Positions 1 through 9,591 of a DNA stretch of 64,000 bases are shown piece after piece. This stretch comes from CAIVAT01 sp037137455 (GTDB lineage: Bacteria > Bacteroidota > Bacteroidia > Bacteroidales > FEN-979). Location: positions 1 through 64,000 of the forward strand of contig JBAXKG010000002.1 of assembly GCA_037137455.1 (NCBI GenBank), in the 5' to 3' direction. The notes beneath the pieces are model-generated. The model was not told the origin of the DNA and did not search any database. It was given only the letters and a program-made list of their open reading frames with translations. Position 1 is the stretch's first letter, and every line of letters begins with the position of its first letter. The translations under genes were made by a program, and so were the position numbers.

Positions 1-2
1 AT

Positions 3-1460
3 TATATGAATTGGGCTGATTGTGCTGTTTTATTCACATCTGCCTCTTCATTGTCGAATGAAGGGACCACCTTGGTAATTAAGGATCCACAACGGCAAGT
101 GATTCATTCTGTTTCATTTAGCCCCGATTGGTTCCGGGGCTCGTTTAAAGAGGAGGGGGGGTGGTCGTTAGAGATGATTGATCCCTCCAACCCATGCGGT
201 TGCAGTGAAAATTGGGCCGCGTCGAAGGATGCTTCGGGTGGAACTCCCGGCCGGGCAAATTCAGTTTATAAATCCAACCCCGATGATGAGGCGCCAATTG
301 CAGCAAGAGCGATTATTTCTGATTCCTCCCTGCTGGAGGTTTATTTTACAGAGGCGATGGATAGCGCCTCTCTTCTTTCGGCAGAGGATTGGTTAACAGG
401 CCCATTTGAAAACAACCTAAGCGGAATGACAAACCCTGCCAGGGTGGTACCGATATCACCGGATTTCAAAACAACGAAATTATTTTTCAATGAGGTTTTT
501 AAAAGCGGGATCACATATTTCCTTCGTTTGTCGGGTAACCAGAAAGATTGCGCGGGAAACTTTTCTGATTCTTCCGGGACAATCAGGTTTGCCATCCCCG
601 ATACGGTTTCATGCAGAGATATCATTATAAACGAAATTTTATCAGATCCTTTAAGCGGAGGCTCAAGATTTGTTGAATTATACAACCGATCGGAGAAAAT
701 CATCGACCTTAGGTCATTAGTTTTATCTAACAGCGATACATTGGCCGGGCTTCTTCCAAATGCAACACCATTGATATCGAACGGTTACTTGTTATTTCCG
801 GGTAATTATATTGTCATAACCCCAAGTCCTGACGATATTTGTGAAAAGTATCGTTCCCCTGCGCCTGAAGCCATTATCGGAATGACCGGCTTCCCGGTAT
901 TTGGAGATGACACGGGAACAGTAATCCTGGCAAGGAAGGACAATCTGATAATTATAGACAAGGTGCAATATGGGTCTGAAATGCATTATCCTTTATTAAC
1001 CACCAGGGAAGGCGTTTCGCTGGAACGAACTAATCCGGAAATGTCATCAGATGATAAAAATAACTGGCATTCTGCGGCTGAAACGGTGGGATTTGCCACA
1101 CCGGCATACCAAAACTCTCATTGGGTAAGGCCGGGCGAAACAGATGACGAAATTAATATTGAACCTGACATTTTTTCTCCGGATAATGATGGTCGGGATG
1201 ATTTGCTGAACATCATCATTCGTGAAAATAATCCGGATTGTGGAGTGAACATCACGATTTATGATTCCCGGGGGCGGTTGATCAAACAATTGGCCAACAA
1301 TGTTTTATCTGGAAATGAAGGCTTTTTTGTTTGGGATGGGATGACTGATAACAGGGGTAAGGCTCCGCTAGGGTTTTATATTTTGCTTATTGAATTCACG
1401 CGGCCGGACGGTACAGTCAGAATAATTAAAAGGACAACAGTTCTTGCAGGAAAATTATAG
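3..1460 (+). CDS. Secreted lamin-tail-domain protein with FlgD-like C-terminus (5' partial)
   Basis: The reading frame is open to the left window edge and the protein begins in the middle of a domain, so the N-terminus and any signal peptide lie outside. Order seen: the end of a first lamin-tail-like domain (about residues 1-85), a bacterial Ig-like segment (about 95-195, with the APIAARAIISDSSLLEVYF strand pattern), a second lamin-tail domain (about 200-380, NEILSDP...FVELYN), and a C-terminal FlgD/CHU_C-like domain (about 395-484, with EPDIFSPDNDG and DGMTDNRG). This architecture is typical of large surface proteins of Bacteroidota, and the C-terminal domain suggests export by the type IX system. 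Function is unknown; a structural or adhesive surface role is an inference. Confidence 0.8.
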   Translation, partial: YMNWADCAVLFTSASSLSNEGTTLVIKDPQRQVIHSVSFSPDWFRGSFKEEGGWSLEMIDPSNPCGCSENWAASKDASGGTPGRANSVYKSNPDDEAPIAARAIISDSSLLEVYFTEAMDSASLLSAEDWLTGPFENNLSGMTNPARVVPISPDFKTTKLFFNEVFKSGITYFLRLSGNQKDCAGNFSDSSGTIRFAIPDTVSCRDIIINEILSDPLSGGSRFVELYNRSEKIIDLRSLVLSNSDTLAGLLPNATPLISNGYLLFPGNYIVITPSPDDICEKYRSPAPEAIIGMTGFPVFGDDTGTVILARKDNLIIIDKVQYGSEMHYPLLTTREGVSLERTNPEMSSDDKNNWHSAAETVGFATPAYQNSHWVRPGETDDEINIEPDIFSPDNDGRDDLLNIIIRENNPDCGVNITIYDSRGRLIKQLANNVLSGNEGFFVWDGMTDNRGKAPLGFYILLIEFTRPDGTVRIIKRTTVLAGKL

Positions 1461-1553
1461 CAGGTACCGGCGGGCTTGCGAGATACTGTCCGTCAGGTCG
1501 TTTCAGCGAAAACATGCAAGAAAATCATTTTCTGTAAATTATGGAAAGCCACC

Positions 1554-2243
1554 TCAGAGCATTGCCGTGGCAATGCATGCAATACTGATCTTTACCCCTG
1601 GAATTACTTTCAATGCAAGGATGCATGATTCAAGGGTGGCGCCTGTTGTAACCACATCATCAACCAGAATAAGGTGTTTTCCAATCCATAGTTCAGGGTG
1701 ACAGACTGAAAATATTTCATGAACATTCTGAAATCTTCTGAAACGTGATTTCCTGGTTTGTGTTTCGGTTGCTTTTATTCGTGTCAGCAGATGATTGTGT
1801 ACAGAGATATTCATGGAACCGGACAATCCGATTGCAAACTGTTCGCTTTGGTTGTAACCCCGTTGCATTTGCTTTTTCTTGTGAAGTGGCACAGGGACAA
1901 TAGCATCAGCTGTACTAAAACCGGGCACATACTTTAATTCCTGGCCATATTGTGCGCCCAGAAATATTCCGATCTCTTTTTTACTTTTATATTTCAGTTG
2001 ATGTATCAAACGCTGAACCTTGTTTCCCCTGTTAAAATAGAGGAATGCGGCCCCGGTTTCTATGGGCGCTCTCCCCCAGAATAGGCTAGTGACGGGATTT
2101 TCATTGTCAAAATGAAAATTTGTCTTAGGAAGGTGGTATTCGCAACTGTGGCAGAGCACCTCTTCGTTTTTCCAGAGGCTGTTACCGCAAGCCTCGCAAA
2201 TTCTAGGAAAAATAAGCGAAATAAAATCACCGAGATAGATCAT
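1554..2243 (-). CDS. ComF family protein (phosphoribosyltransferase fold)
   Basis: The 229-residue product has the ComF layout: an N-terminal four-cysteine zinc-finger-like segment (CEACG, then CHSC, about residues 16-35), a middle part with PVPLHKKKQMQRGYNQSE, and a C-terminal PRPP-binding loop (LVDDVVTTGAT, about residues 192-202). ComF proteins act in DNA uptake in naturally competent bacteria, but the family is widespread and its biochemical role in Bacteroidota is not settled. It is a single gene, divergent from the ABC ATPase at 2365. Length and motifs are intact. Confidence 0.85.
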   Translation of the reverse strand: MIYLGDFISLIFPRICEACGNSLWKNEEVLCHSCEYHLPKTNFHFDNENPVTSLFWGRAPIETGAAFLYFNRGNKVQRLIHQLKYKSKKEIGIFLGAQYGQELKYVPGFSTADAIVPVPLHKKKQMQRGYNQSEQFAIGLSGSMNISVHNHLLTRIKATETQTRKSRFRRFQNVHEIFSVCHPELWIGKHLILVDDVVTTGATLESCILALKVIPGVKISIACIATAML

Positions 2244-2364
2244 CTTACTGTTTTTGCTTAATCATCGAAACATGAAAAAGGTAACATTTAGGGCTGGGTT
2301 ATTTATAAACATTCACCCGAAATTGAAAAAAATCATGTAGGTTTGATCAAAATTTATCCTGTAA

Positions 2365-4050
2365 ATGAAATCCCTGCCCTTGCTTGAGGTATATAATTTA
2401 TCTGTTGGGTTTACTTCTGATCACCAGGATTTGACAGTTGTTGATAATGTTTCGTTCAACCTGAATGAATCAGAAACGCTGGCCGTTGTGGGGGAGTCGG
2501 GTTCCGGGAAGACAGTAACAGCATTGGCGGTTTTAGGGCTGATTCCTATTCCTCCTGGAAAAATTTCAAATGGAAAAATTATATTCAGGGATGGCGGGAA
2601 TTCAGCAAGAGACCTCCTTCAACTTGATGAAGGTGAAATGCAAAAACTCAGGGGCAGTTCTATCGCAATGATTTTCCAGGAACCCATGACCTCTCTTAAC
2701 CCGGTATTTACGTGTGGGGACCAGGTGATGGAAAGCCTTAGGATGCATCTTGGCTACTCAAAAAAGCAGGCTCGTGAAAAGGCATTGGATTTATTTAACG
2801 AGGTCAGGCTTCCTGGGCCATCTAAAATAGCAGGAGCTTATCCTCACCAGTTATCTGGTGGGCAGAAACAACGGGTTATGATTGCCATGGCGATCTCATG
2901 CAGTCCGTCTATCTTAATCGCTGACGAGCCAACCACGGCACTGGATGTAACTGTCCAGAAAACTATTCTTGAACTTATGAAAAGCATTCAGGAATCGAGG
3001 AAAATGAGTATCCTTTTTATCACCCACGATCTTGGACTTGTTTATGGTTTCGCCGATAGGGTGTTGGTGATGCATAAAGGGCAGGTAGTGGAGGGGGGAA
3101 CAGTTACTGATATTTTCAGCAACCCTGGCAAGCCTTACACGCGCGGGTTGCTTGCCTGCAGACCTCCGTTAGATATACGACTGACACGGCTTCCTACTAT
3201 TGAAAATTACATGAAGGAGGAATTTCCCGAAATCAAGCCAGTGATTACTCCCGGGCAACGAACGAGCGAACATAAGCGGCTCTACGCGCAGAAGCCCATT
3301 TTAGAGGTTAAGAACCTTGGTAAACGTTTTGGTTCCTTTACTGCACTTGAAAAAGCTGATTTTTTTGTGTACCCGGGCGAAACACTAGGAATTGTGGGGG
3401 AATCGGGATGCGGGAAAACCACTCTGGCCCGGGTTATGCTTGAACTTCTTCCCGCCTCCGAAGGTAAAATTATATACCAGGAACAGGATATAACCAGGCT
3501 GAACGCCGGCAAATTGAAAAAACTCCGGAAGGATCTGCAAATCATTTTTCAGGATCCATATTCATCACTTAATCCCAGGATGGCGATTGGCCCAGCTATT
3601 CTGGAGCCCATGAAGGTACATAAGTTACATCAGAATGATAAGACAAGAAAAGCCCGGGTGATGGAATTACTTCAAAAAGTCGGCTTGCAACCTGAGCACT
3701 ACTTCCGTTTTGCACATGAATTTTCGGGTGGGCAACGACAGCGGATCTGCATTGCAAGGGCCCTCGCCGTTGAACCCCGGCTTATCATTTGTGATGAGTC
3801 GGTTTCGGCGCTAGATGTTTCTATCCAGGCGCAGGTTTTAAATTTGTTAAATGATTTGAAAAAGGATTTTGGCCTGACCTACATTTTTATCTCTCATGAT
3901 CTTTCGGTGGTTAAATATATGTCGGACAGGATAATTGTAATGAAGAGCGGAAAAATTGAAGAGATGGGAGAGGCGGACAAGGTTTATTCAAATCCGCAAT
4001 CGGAATATACCAAAGCCCTCCTGGAGGCTATGCCGGTGGGAGTGAGGTAA
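2365..4050 (+). CDS. Fused dual ATP-binding subunit of an oligopeptide/dipeptide-type ABC transporter
   Basis: Two complete ABC ATPase domains lie in one 561-residue chain, like DppD-DppF fusions (GsiA/YejF type). Domain 1 has Walker A GESGSGKT (residues 43-50), the signature LSGGQKQR and Walker B LIADEPTTALD. Domain 2 has Walker A GESGCGKTT (near 344-352), the signature FSGGQRQR and IICDESVSALD. It would drive import of peptides or similar solutes from the cytoplasmic face. No permease or binding-protein gene is adjacent, so its partners must be elsewhere. RNase R follows after about 90 bp. Confidence 0.88.
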   Translation: MKSLPLLEVYNLSVGFTSDHQDLTVVDNVSFNLNESETLAVVGESGSGKTVTALAVLGLIPIPPGKISNGKIIFRDGGNSARDLLQLDEGEMQKLRGSSIAMIFQEPMTSLNPVFTCGDQVMESLRMHLGYSKKQAREKALDLFNEVRLPGPSKIAGAYPHQLSGGQKQRVMIAMAISCSPSILIADEPTTALDVTVQKTILELMKSIQESRKMSILFITHDLGLVYGFADRVLVMHKGQVVEGGTVTDIFSNPGKPYTRGLLACRPPLDIRLTRLPTIENYMKEEFPEIKPVITPGQRTSEHKRLYAQKPILEVKNLGKRFGSFTALEKADFFVYPGETLGIVGESGCGKTTLARVMLELLPASEGKIIYQEQDITRLNAGKLKKLRKDLQIIFQDPYSSLNPRMAIGPAILEPMKVHKLHQNDKTRKARVMELLQKVGLQPEHYFRFAHEFSGGQRQRICIARALAVEPRLIICDESVSALDVSIQAQVLNLLNDLKKDFGLTYIFISHDLSVVKYMSDRIIVMKSGKIEEMGEADKVYSNPQSEYTKALLEAMPVGVR

Positions 4051-4054
4051 GGGT

Positions 4055-4075
4055 GAATGATGAATGTTGAATGGG
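4055..4075 (+). repeat. Intergenic 7-bp tandem repeat, three units
   Basis: Three consecutive 7-base units (GAATGAT, GAATGTT, GAATGGG) lie directly after the stop codon of the ABC ATPase. Short imperfect tandem runs of this sort recur in other spacers of this window (44500, 58160, 28846). Confidence 0.5.
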
Positions 4076-4142
4076 AAGGGTTGAGTTCCGTTGGTGCGGA
4101 ATTAAAATTTGGCAGGAAAAAAAAATAGTAAATATAGATTTT

Positions 4143-6299
4143 ATGGGAAAGAAAAAGAGTTTAAGCGGCAGTGAAAAGAACACCTTTGTAAAATCGGTGC
4201 TGGATGTTTTTCTGAATAATCCTTACAGCAGTTTCAATTATAAACAGGTTGCCGCGAGGCTTGGGATCAAAGACCGTGCAAGCAAGGATCTGATCAGCCT
4301 GATCATCGGGCAGTTATTCAAGAACCAGGAACTTGCTGTCAGCAAGAGGGGAAAATATCAGATTAACCGTGAAAGTGCGAAGTATGAAAAAGAGATAAAA
4401 ACCTCAATCACAGGCACAGTCGACATGAAACAAACCGGAAAGGCCTATGTGATCCCTGATGACAAATCGGGAGATGTTTTTATTGGAGCCACTAATACAA
4501 ATCATGCTCTTCATGGGGACAAGGTAAAGGTTTTCATTTTCCCAAGGCGCAAAGGACATAAGCTGGAGGGGGAGATTGCTGAGATCATCAAACGGAATAA
4601 AAAGCAATTTGTCGGCACAATTGAAACCTCAAAGAATTTTGCATTTCTCAGGCCTGATAATGCCACGATGCCGGTCGATATTTTCATTCCCCTTTCTAAA
4701 CTGAACGGAGCAAAAAACGGGCAGAAGGTTGTTGCCATAATCACCGAATGGCCTTCCCAGTCGGCCAATCCTTTCGGTGAGGTTAAGGAGGTTCTCGGGA
4801 AGCCAGGCGATAACAAAGTTGAAATGCAGTCGATATTGGCCGAAATTGATTTTCCATTGTTTTTTTCTTCCAAAGCGGAGAAAGAGGCGGCCTCATTTCC
4901 CGATGCAATACCCGAGGCTGAGATCAGCAAACGTAAGGATTTCCGATCGGTTTTTACTATTACCATCGACCCTGAGGATGCCAAGGATTTTGACGATGCC
5001 ATTTCTTTGAAAATAATGGACAATGGACATTGGGAGATCGGTGTACATATTGCCGACGTATCATATTACGTGAAACCGGGTTCGGCCATTGACGAGGAGG
5101 CGATTGAACGGGGAACCTCGGTTTATATGGTTGGCCGTACTATACCGATGCTGCCCGAAAGGTTATCAAACGGGTTGTGCTCGTTGAAGCAGGGGGAAGA
5201 CCGATTGTGTTTTTCGGCAGTGTTTGAAATGGATGAAAAGGCTAAAATTCATTCTGAATGGTTCGGCAAAACAGTGATCAATTCGAATCGCCGTTTCTCA
5301 TACGAGGAAGTTCAGGCTATCATAGAATCTGGTACCGGGGAATTTGCAACCGAGATCGCTACCCTGAACAAAGTTGCCTTGAAACTGCGCGAAGAGCGCT
5401 TCCAGAAAGGTTCATTTAATTTTGAAACCCAGGAGGTGAGGTTTAAACTGGATGACCTGGGCCGGCCGCTGAGTATTTATCTCCGGGAGATGAAAGATTC
5501 CAATAAGTTAATTGAAGATTTCATGTTGCTGGCCAACCGTAAGGTGGCTGAATTTATCGGAAAGAAAAGAGAAACCCAAAATGTGAAGACATTTGTTTAC
5601 CGGGTTCATGACACACCCAATCCGGAAAAGCTGGAAAATTTCACCCAGTTTGTTGAAAGGCTCGGCTACAAAATAAAAATCAGTTCAAAAAAATCGCTTG
5701 CCGACTCTTTTAACAAACTATTCAGCGATATCAAAGGCACCGGAACCGAGACGATGATTGAAACCATCGCCATTAGGACCATGTCAAAGGCATATTACTC
5801 TACGAACAATATAGGCCATTATGGGCTGGCGTTTCAGTTTTATTCACATTTTACTTCGCCTATACGCCGGTATCCCGACCTGATGGTACACCGGCTGCTA
5901 TTTGATTATATGCATAATGCTCCTGCGGTTTCCAGGGAGTTATATGAGCCAATGTGTGAACATGCATCGGAGATGGAGCGCAGGGCTGTTGATGCCGAGC
6001 GGATGTCGGTAAAGTACAAGCAGGCTGAATACATGCTTGATAAGATAGGTCAGGAATTTGATGCTTTGATTTCAGGGGTGAGTAAATGGGGTATTTTCGC
6101 TGAAATTATAGGTACAAAATGTGAGGGGATGATCCGCCTGCGCGACCTTGAAGATGACTATTACTACCTTGACGAGGAGAATTATCAGATAATCGGGCAA
6201 CGGCACGGCTATCGGTTTAAGCTTGGGGATAAACTGAAAATCAGGGTTAAGCGCATCGACCTTGCCCGCAAACAAATGGATTACGATTGGGTTGCCTGA
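4143..6299 (+). CDS. rnr: Ribonuclease R (RNB-family 3'-5' exoribonuclease)
   Basis: Processive 3'-5' exoribonuclease for structured RNA. From the ATG at 4143 the product is 718 residues: an N-terminal winged-helix segment, cold-shock/OB domains (about 80-220), the RNB catalytic domain with the acidic metal-binding motif DPEDAKDFDDA (near residue 277), and a C-terminal S1 domain (about 620-710) ending in a basic tail. An upstream ATG at 4071 would add 24 residues unlike the family (MGRVEFRW...), so I prefer 4143, whose MGKKKSLSG start is natural. It converges with the LytTR regulator; the two stop codons are about 1 bp apart. Confidence 0.93.
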   Translation: MGKKKSLSGSEKNTFVKSVLDVFLNNPYSSFNYKQVAARLGIKDRASKDLISLIIGQLFKNQELAVSKRGKYQINRESAKYEKEIKTSITGTVDMKQTGKAYVIPDDKSGDVFIGATNTNHALHGDKVKVFIFPRRKGHKLEGEIAEIIKRNKKQFVGTIETSKNFAFLRPDNATMPVDIFIPLSKLNGAKNGQKVVAIITEWPSQSANPFGEVKEVLGKPGDNKVEMQSILAEIDFPLFFSSKAEKEAASFPDAIPEAEISKRKDFRSVFTITIDPEDAKDFDDAISLKIMDNGHWEIGVHIADVSYYVKPGSAIDEEAIERGTSVYMVGRTIPMLPERLSNGLCSLKQGEDRLCFSAVFEMDEKAKIHSEWFGKTVINSNRRFSYEEVQAIIESGTGEFATEIATLNKVALKLREERFQKGSFNFETQEVRFKLDDLGRPLSIYLREMKDSNKLIEDFMLLANRKVAEFIGKKRETQNVKTFVYRVHDTPNPEKLENFTQFVERLGYKIKISSKKSLADSFNKLFSDIKGTGTETMIETIAIRTMSKAYYSTNNIGHYGLAFQFYSHFTSPIRRYPDLMVHRLLFDYMHNAPAVSRELYEPMCEHASEMERRAVDAERMSVKYKQAEYMLDKIGQEFDALISGVSKWGIFAEIIGTKCEGMIRLRDLEDDYYYLDEENYQIIGQRHGYRFKLGDKLKIRVKRIDLARKQMDYDWVA

Positions 6300-6300
6300 T

Positions 6301-7029
6301 TCAGGCCAGTTTTTTTCGATCAACCAGGTCAAAAAAAGACTTGTGATATGTTTCGCTGACGGGAATATATTGGTCACCGATCTTTATACGGTTACGTTCG
6401 ATAGATTCGATTTTATCCAATGCAATAAAAAAGGATTTATGTACCCTGCAAAACTGGGGTTCATGCAAAACTTCCTCCAGTTTACGTGCATTCATGAGGG
6501 TCATGATCCTGCGCGTTTTTGTGACAATACGCCAGTAGTCGCCCATGCCCTCTACGTAAAGGACGTCGTTATTTTCAATGCGTTCCATCCGGGTTTCAGT
6601 TTTAACGAAGAAAAAGGATACTTCTGCAGGCTTTGCTTTGCCTGCTTCGGATTTTGAACTCCCTACATCAAGCTGCATCCTTTCAAAAACCTTATTAACC
6701 CCTTTGATGAACCGTTCAAAGGAGATCGGTTTCAGCATATAGTCAACAACGTCCAGTTCAAAACCCTGGATAGCGTAACGCTCGTAAGCGGTGGTGAAAA
6801 TTACGAAAGGTCTTTGTTTAAGGGCATTTAACAGCTGGATTCCCGTTAGCTCCTCCATCTGGATATCCAAAAAAATCAAATCAACCTTATTGGACCGAAT
6901 ATATTCAATTGATTCGATGGCATTATCAAATGTTTTAAGGAGGTTCAAAAAAGCAACTTTCGAACAATAATCTCTAATGATGTCGAGAGCAAGGGGCTCA
7001 TCATCGATTGCTATGCAATTAATTTTCAT
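6301..7029 (-). CDS. LytTR-family response regulator (pair 1)
   Basis: 242 residues. The N-terminal receiver has the acidic pair D9-D10, the phosphoacceptor D55 (LIFLDIQM) and the conserved lysine in LKPISF. The C-terminal LytTR DNA-binding domain (about 140-240) has the ENDVLYVEGMGDYWRI and FCRVHKSFFIALDKIE patterns. The start overlaps the stop of the upstream kinase gene by 4 bp (ATGA), so the two are co-transcribed and probably translationally coupled. Target genes cannot be told from sequence. Confidence 0.92.
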   Translation of the reverse strand: MKINCIAIDDEPLALDIIRDYCSKVAFLNLLKTFDNAIESIEYIRSNKVDLIFLDIQMEELTGIQLLNALKQRPFVIFTTAYERYAIQGFELDVVDYMLKPISFERFIKGVNKVFERMQLDVGSSKSEAGKAKPAEVSFFFVKTETRMERIENNDVLYVEGMGDYWRIVTKTRRIMTLMNARKLEEVLHEPQFCRVHKSFFIALDKIESIERNRIKIGDQYIPVSETYHKSFFDLVDRKKLA

Positions 7030-8051
7030 ATCAAAAGGGTTAGTTGAACGTTAAATAAATCATCGTCGGAGTTGATCTCAAGATGATGTTTGCCCGGATA
7101 AAGAAGATTTAGCCTGCGGCTGATATTCTTTAAGCCGATTCCCCCCATCAGGTCTTTGGGCGCTGAAATATTTTTTCGCAAGTGGTTAATGACATTAAAA
7201 TGAATTTCTTGTGGAGTGACAGATAAATTGATCCGGATGCCCGGGTTTGTTACGCGTTTGCTGCCGTGTTTAAAGGCATTTTCAACAAATGGGATAAGTA
7301 GCATAGGAGCAATGGTTCTCCCTTCGAAATTGCCTGATATATTGAATTCAACGAAATCAGAATGCCTTAGACGGAGTTTTTCAAGCTCGATAAGACTCTT
7401 AAGGTATTCGATTTCTTTTTCAAGCAATACCTTATCAGTCGTTGCATCATACAGCATATAGCGCATGATGGCCGACATTTTCATCACTGCTTCGGGGGCA
7501 TCTTCCGATTTTTTATAAACAAGCGAATAGATATTGTTCAGGGTATTAAACAGAAAATGCGGATTTATCTGCGACCGGAGCAATGCAAGTTCACCTGATT
7601 TATTTTCTAACATTAACTCGGTTTTCAATTTCTGCGCATCAAACCAACCAATGGCAAGTTGAATCAGCAAAGCATAAATGCCATAGATGATCACCAGGCG
7701 CATGGAGTTAAACCACCAGCTTTTATCTATGGTTAAAACTTCTGACGGTTTAAGGTGATTGTATCCTATATATTTCCAGAAAAGATATTCAAGTCCGATG
7801 CGCAATGGAATGAGAATTACAAAGACGGCTAAAAGTAAAAGGATAGGAAAAAGTTTGTTTTTTCTGGTGAAAAACAATCCTAATACGAAATAAAAGCTAT
7901 AAAACGTGATGAAACTGGTAAATGGATAAATAGTGATCTGCTCAAACGGGTCATAACCTTTTCCGGACCACATGGCAAATGTAAGCAGAATCTGGTTGAA
8001 CATGTAAATCCAGAAGGCGATGTGAATCAGAATTTTGTACTTCTTTTTCAT
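7026..8051 (-). CDS. LytS-like sensor histidine kinase (pair 1)
   Basis: A membrane histidine kinase of the His_kinase (LytS/YehU) type. From the ATG at 8051 it has 341 residues with about four membrane segments in the first 150, then the phosphoacceptor box QINPHFLFNTLNN, an N-box VENAFKHG and a glycine box GGIGLKNISRRL. The frame extends upstream to 8105, but the MKKKYKILIHIAF start is the natural N-terminus. It overlaps the LytTR regulator gene by 4 bp. No periplasmic or cytoplasmic ligand-binding domain is visible, so the signal is unknown. Confidence 0.9.
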   Translation of the reverse strand: MKKKYKILIHIAFWIYMFNQILLTFAMWSGKGYDPFEQITIYPFTSFITFYSFYFVLGLFFTRKNKLFPILLLLAVFVILIPLRIGLEYLFWKYIGYNHLKPSEVLTIDKSWWFNSMRLVIIYGIYALLIQLAIGWFDAQKLKTELMLENKSGELALLRSQINPHFLFNTLNNIYSLVYKKSEDAPEAVMKMSAIMRYMLYDATTDKVLLEKEIEYLKSLIELEKLRLRHSDFVEFNISGNFEGRTIAPMLLIPFVENAFKHGSKRVTNPGIRINLSVTPQEIHFNVINHLRKNISAPKDLMGGIGLKNISRRLNLLYPGKHHLEINSDDDLFNVQLTLLI

Positions 8052-8219
8052 CTCATATTGTTGAAATTCAAACACAAAGTAACGACAGATGTAACTTAAA
8101 TCCAAAAGAAATGTTCACAAATCGATCATGTAGGTCGTATGACCGGTAATATGTTCATTTCTACCGATAAAAAATCAGAGGCAAATAGGGTATTCACAGA
8201 AACAATGATTCATTTAATT

Positions 8220-8227
8220 TACCTTTG
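8220..8227 (+). promoter_or_regulatory. Bacteroidota -7 box (TACCTTTG)
   Basis: A perfect match to the TAnnTTTG -7 consensus lies 28 bp before the ATG at 8255. It supports that start over the upstream TTG at 8249. The -33 element is not clear. Confidence 0.55.
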
Positions 8228-8254
8228 AAAGAGAAATAGTTTCAATTTTTGAAG

Positions 8255-9556
8255 ATGAAAAATTTCAAAATCCGGCTATCAACAGTTGTATTTTCTCTCC
8301 GGATATTCGTTTTCATGGTCTTGTTTACCTGTGTTGTTACGGTTACCCAGGGCCAGTATCATTTTTACTATGGGAAAGTCCTTGAGGATCAAAAGAAAGC
8401 AGGCATTCCCAATGTTAATCTTTCAATTGCAGATTCTCGGGTTGGAACTGTAACCGATAAAAAGGGTGTATTTTCGTTTTTCCTCGACAGCATTCCTGCA
8501 ACGCTGGTTGTAAGTTGTGTTGGATTTGAAACGAAGACGATCTTATTGGATGAAACATCATTTACGTTAACAATATATCTCAGGCGTGAAGTTAAAATGT
8601 TAAACGAGGTCGAAATTAAAGCTAACGTTCATGAGACATTTTTTAAAGACACTCATTGGGCGGTTCTTGATTATGAAATTGACAGTAATTTGGTTTACTT
8701 GTTGATTTTCAGGCAGAAAGTTTCCAAGGCCGAGCTCATTTGTAAAGATCTCCAGGGAGATACTGTGGCCACCTCTATGCCGTTTCATTTTAAACCCGAA
8801 AGCCTGTTCAGGGATTGTCTGGGTGTTTTGCATGTATTAGGCCATGATTCAGGGTTTCAGGTATTCCGCCTGGAGAGGCAACTGCACCTGATACATCCGA
8901 TCAACCTGAAAAAATTTGATAATGTGCTGAAAAACTGTGTAGCAGCCACATCTGAAATATTATTTTTCCAAAAAAACACAAACATTAAACTTGGCATGGA
9001 ATATTATGGAATAAACAGGAAGACATTTGTAAAACAGGTCATTGCCCAGGTTACAGATGAAAAAAAGATGAAAATGTTAAGGCGTAATCCCGAAGATGCC
9101 AGTTTTTTGATGAATAACGGCCATCCTGATTCAAGAGAGGAGTTTGTATCCTGGAATTATGTTCACAAGATACTGTATCGTCCGATTAAAACCGCCTTGT
9201 ATAAAATCGGGAATTTTATTTGTATTTTTAATATACCTAAGCGTGAAGTGGAGTTTTATGATATGGAAGGCAATTATTCCTATAAACTTGCATTGAAGAT
9301 TGATAATGTCAATGATGGACGGTGGACCGGTGATGTTTTAATAGATGAACGATCAGAAAAAGTGTATACAACTTTTGTTTCAAATGGGCAATATAGTCTT
9401 TTTGAAATATATTTGAATTCCGGGATCCTAAAAAAACGGCTAACACTTTTTCACTATTTTCCAGAAAAAATTCGTGTTTACAACGATTTTGTATATTATT
9501 TGTATGATGTCTCTTCGGATCCTGATAATAAAATGCTATTCCGTCATGGATTTTAA
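8255..9556 (+). CDS. Carboxypeptidase-regulatory-like domain protein with a C-terminal beta-rich domain
   Basis: The 433-residue exported protein has an N-terminal hydrophobic segment (about 10-32), then a CarboxypepD_reg-like domain (about 35-110: GKVLEDQKKAGIPNVNLSI, GTVTDKKGVFSF, VSCVGFETKTI). That is the same module that precedes TonB receptors, but here no plug or barrel follows. The remaining 320 residues alternate short strands and could form a propeller; I do not recognise a family. It is divergent from LytS pair 1 and could be one of its targets (inference). ATG 8255 was chosen over a TTG two codons upstream because of the promoter position. Confidence 0.7.
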   Translation: MKNFKIRLSTVVFSLRIFVFMVLFTCVVTVTQGQYHFYYGKVLEDQKKAGIPNVNLSIADSRVGTVTDKKGVFSFFLDSIPATLVVSCVGFETKTILLDETSFTLTIYLRREVKMLNEVEIKANVHETFFKDTHWAVLDYEIDSNLVYLLIFRQKVSKAELICKDLQGDTVATSMPFHFKPESLFRDCLGVLHVLGHDSGFQVFRLERQLHLIHPINLKKFDNVLKNCVAATSEILFFQKNTNIKLGMEYYGINRKTFVKQVIAQVTDEKKMKMLRRNPEDASFLMNNGHPDSREEFVSWNYVHKILYRPIKTALYKIGNFICIFNIPKREVEFYDMEGNYSYKLALKIDNVNDGRWTGDVLIDERSEKVYTTFVSNGQYSLFEIYLNSGILKKRLTLFHYFPEKIRVYNDFVYYLYDVSSDPDNKMLFRHGF

Positions 9557-9591
9557 AAAAACAGTTACTTTTACCCTTAAAAAACAGCGAT

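Noticed and set aside
1444..1701. 85-codon plus-strand frame at the end of the lamin-tail gene
   Set aside because: Antisense to the ComF-like gene for most of its length, with no domain; the spacer holds no other gene.
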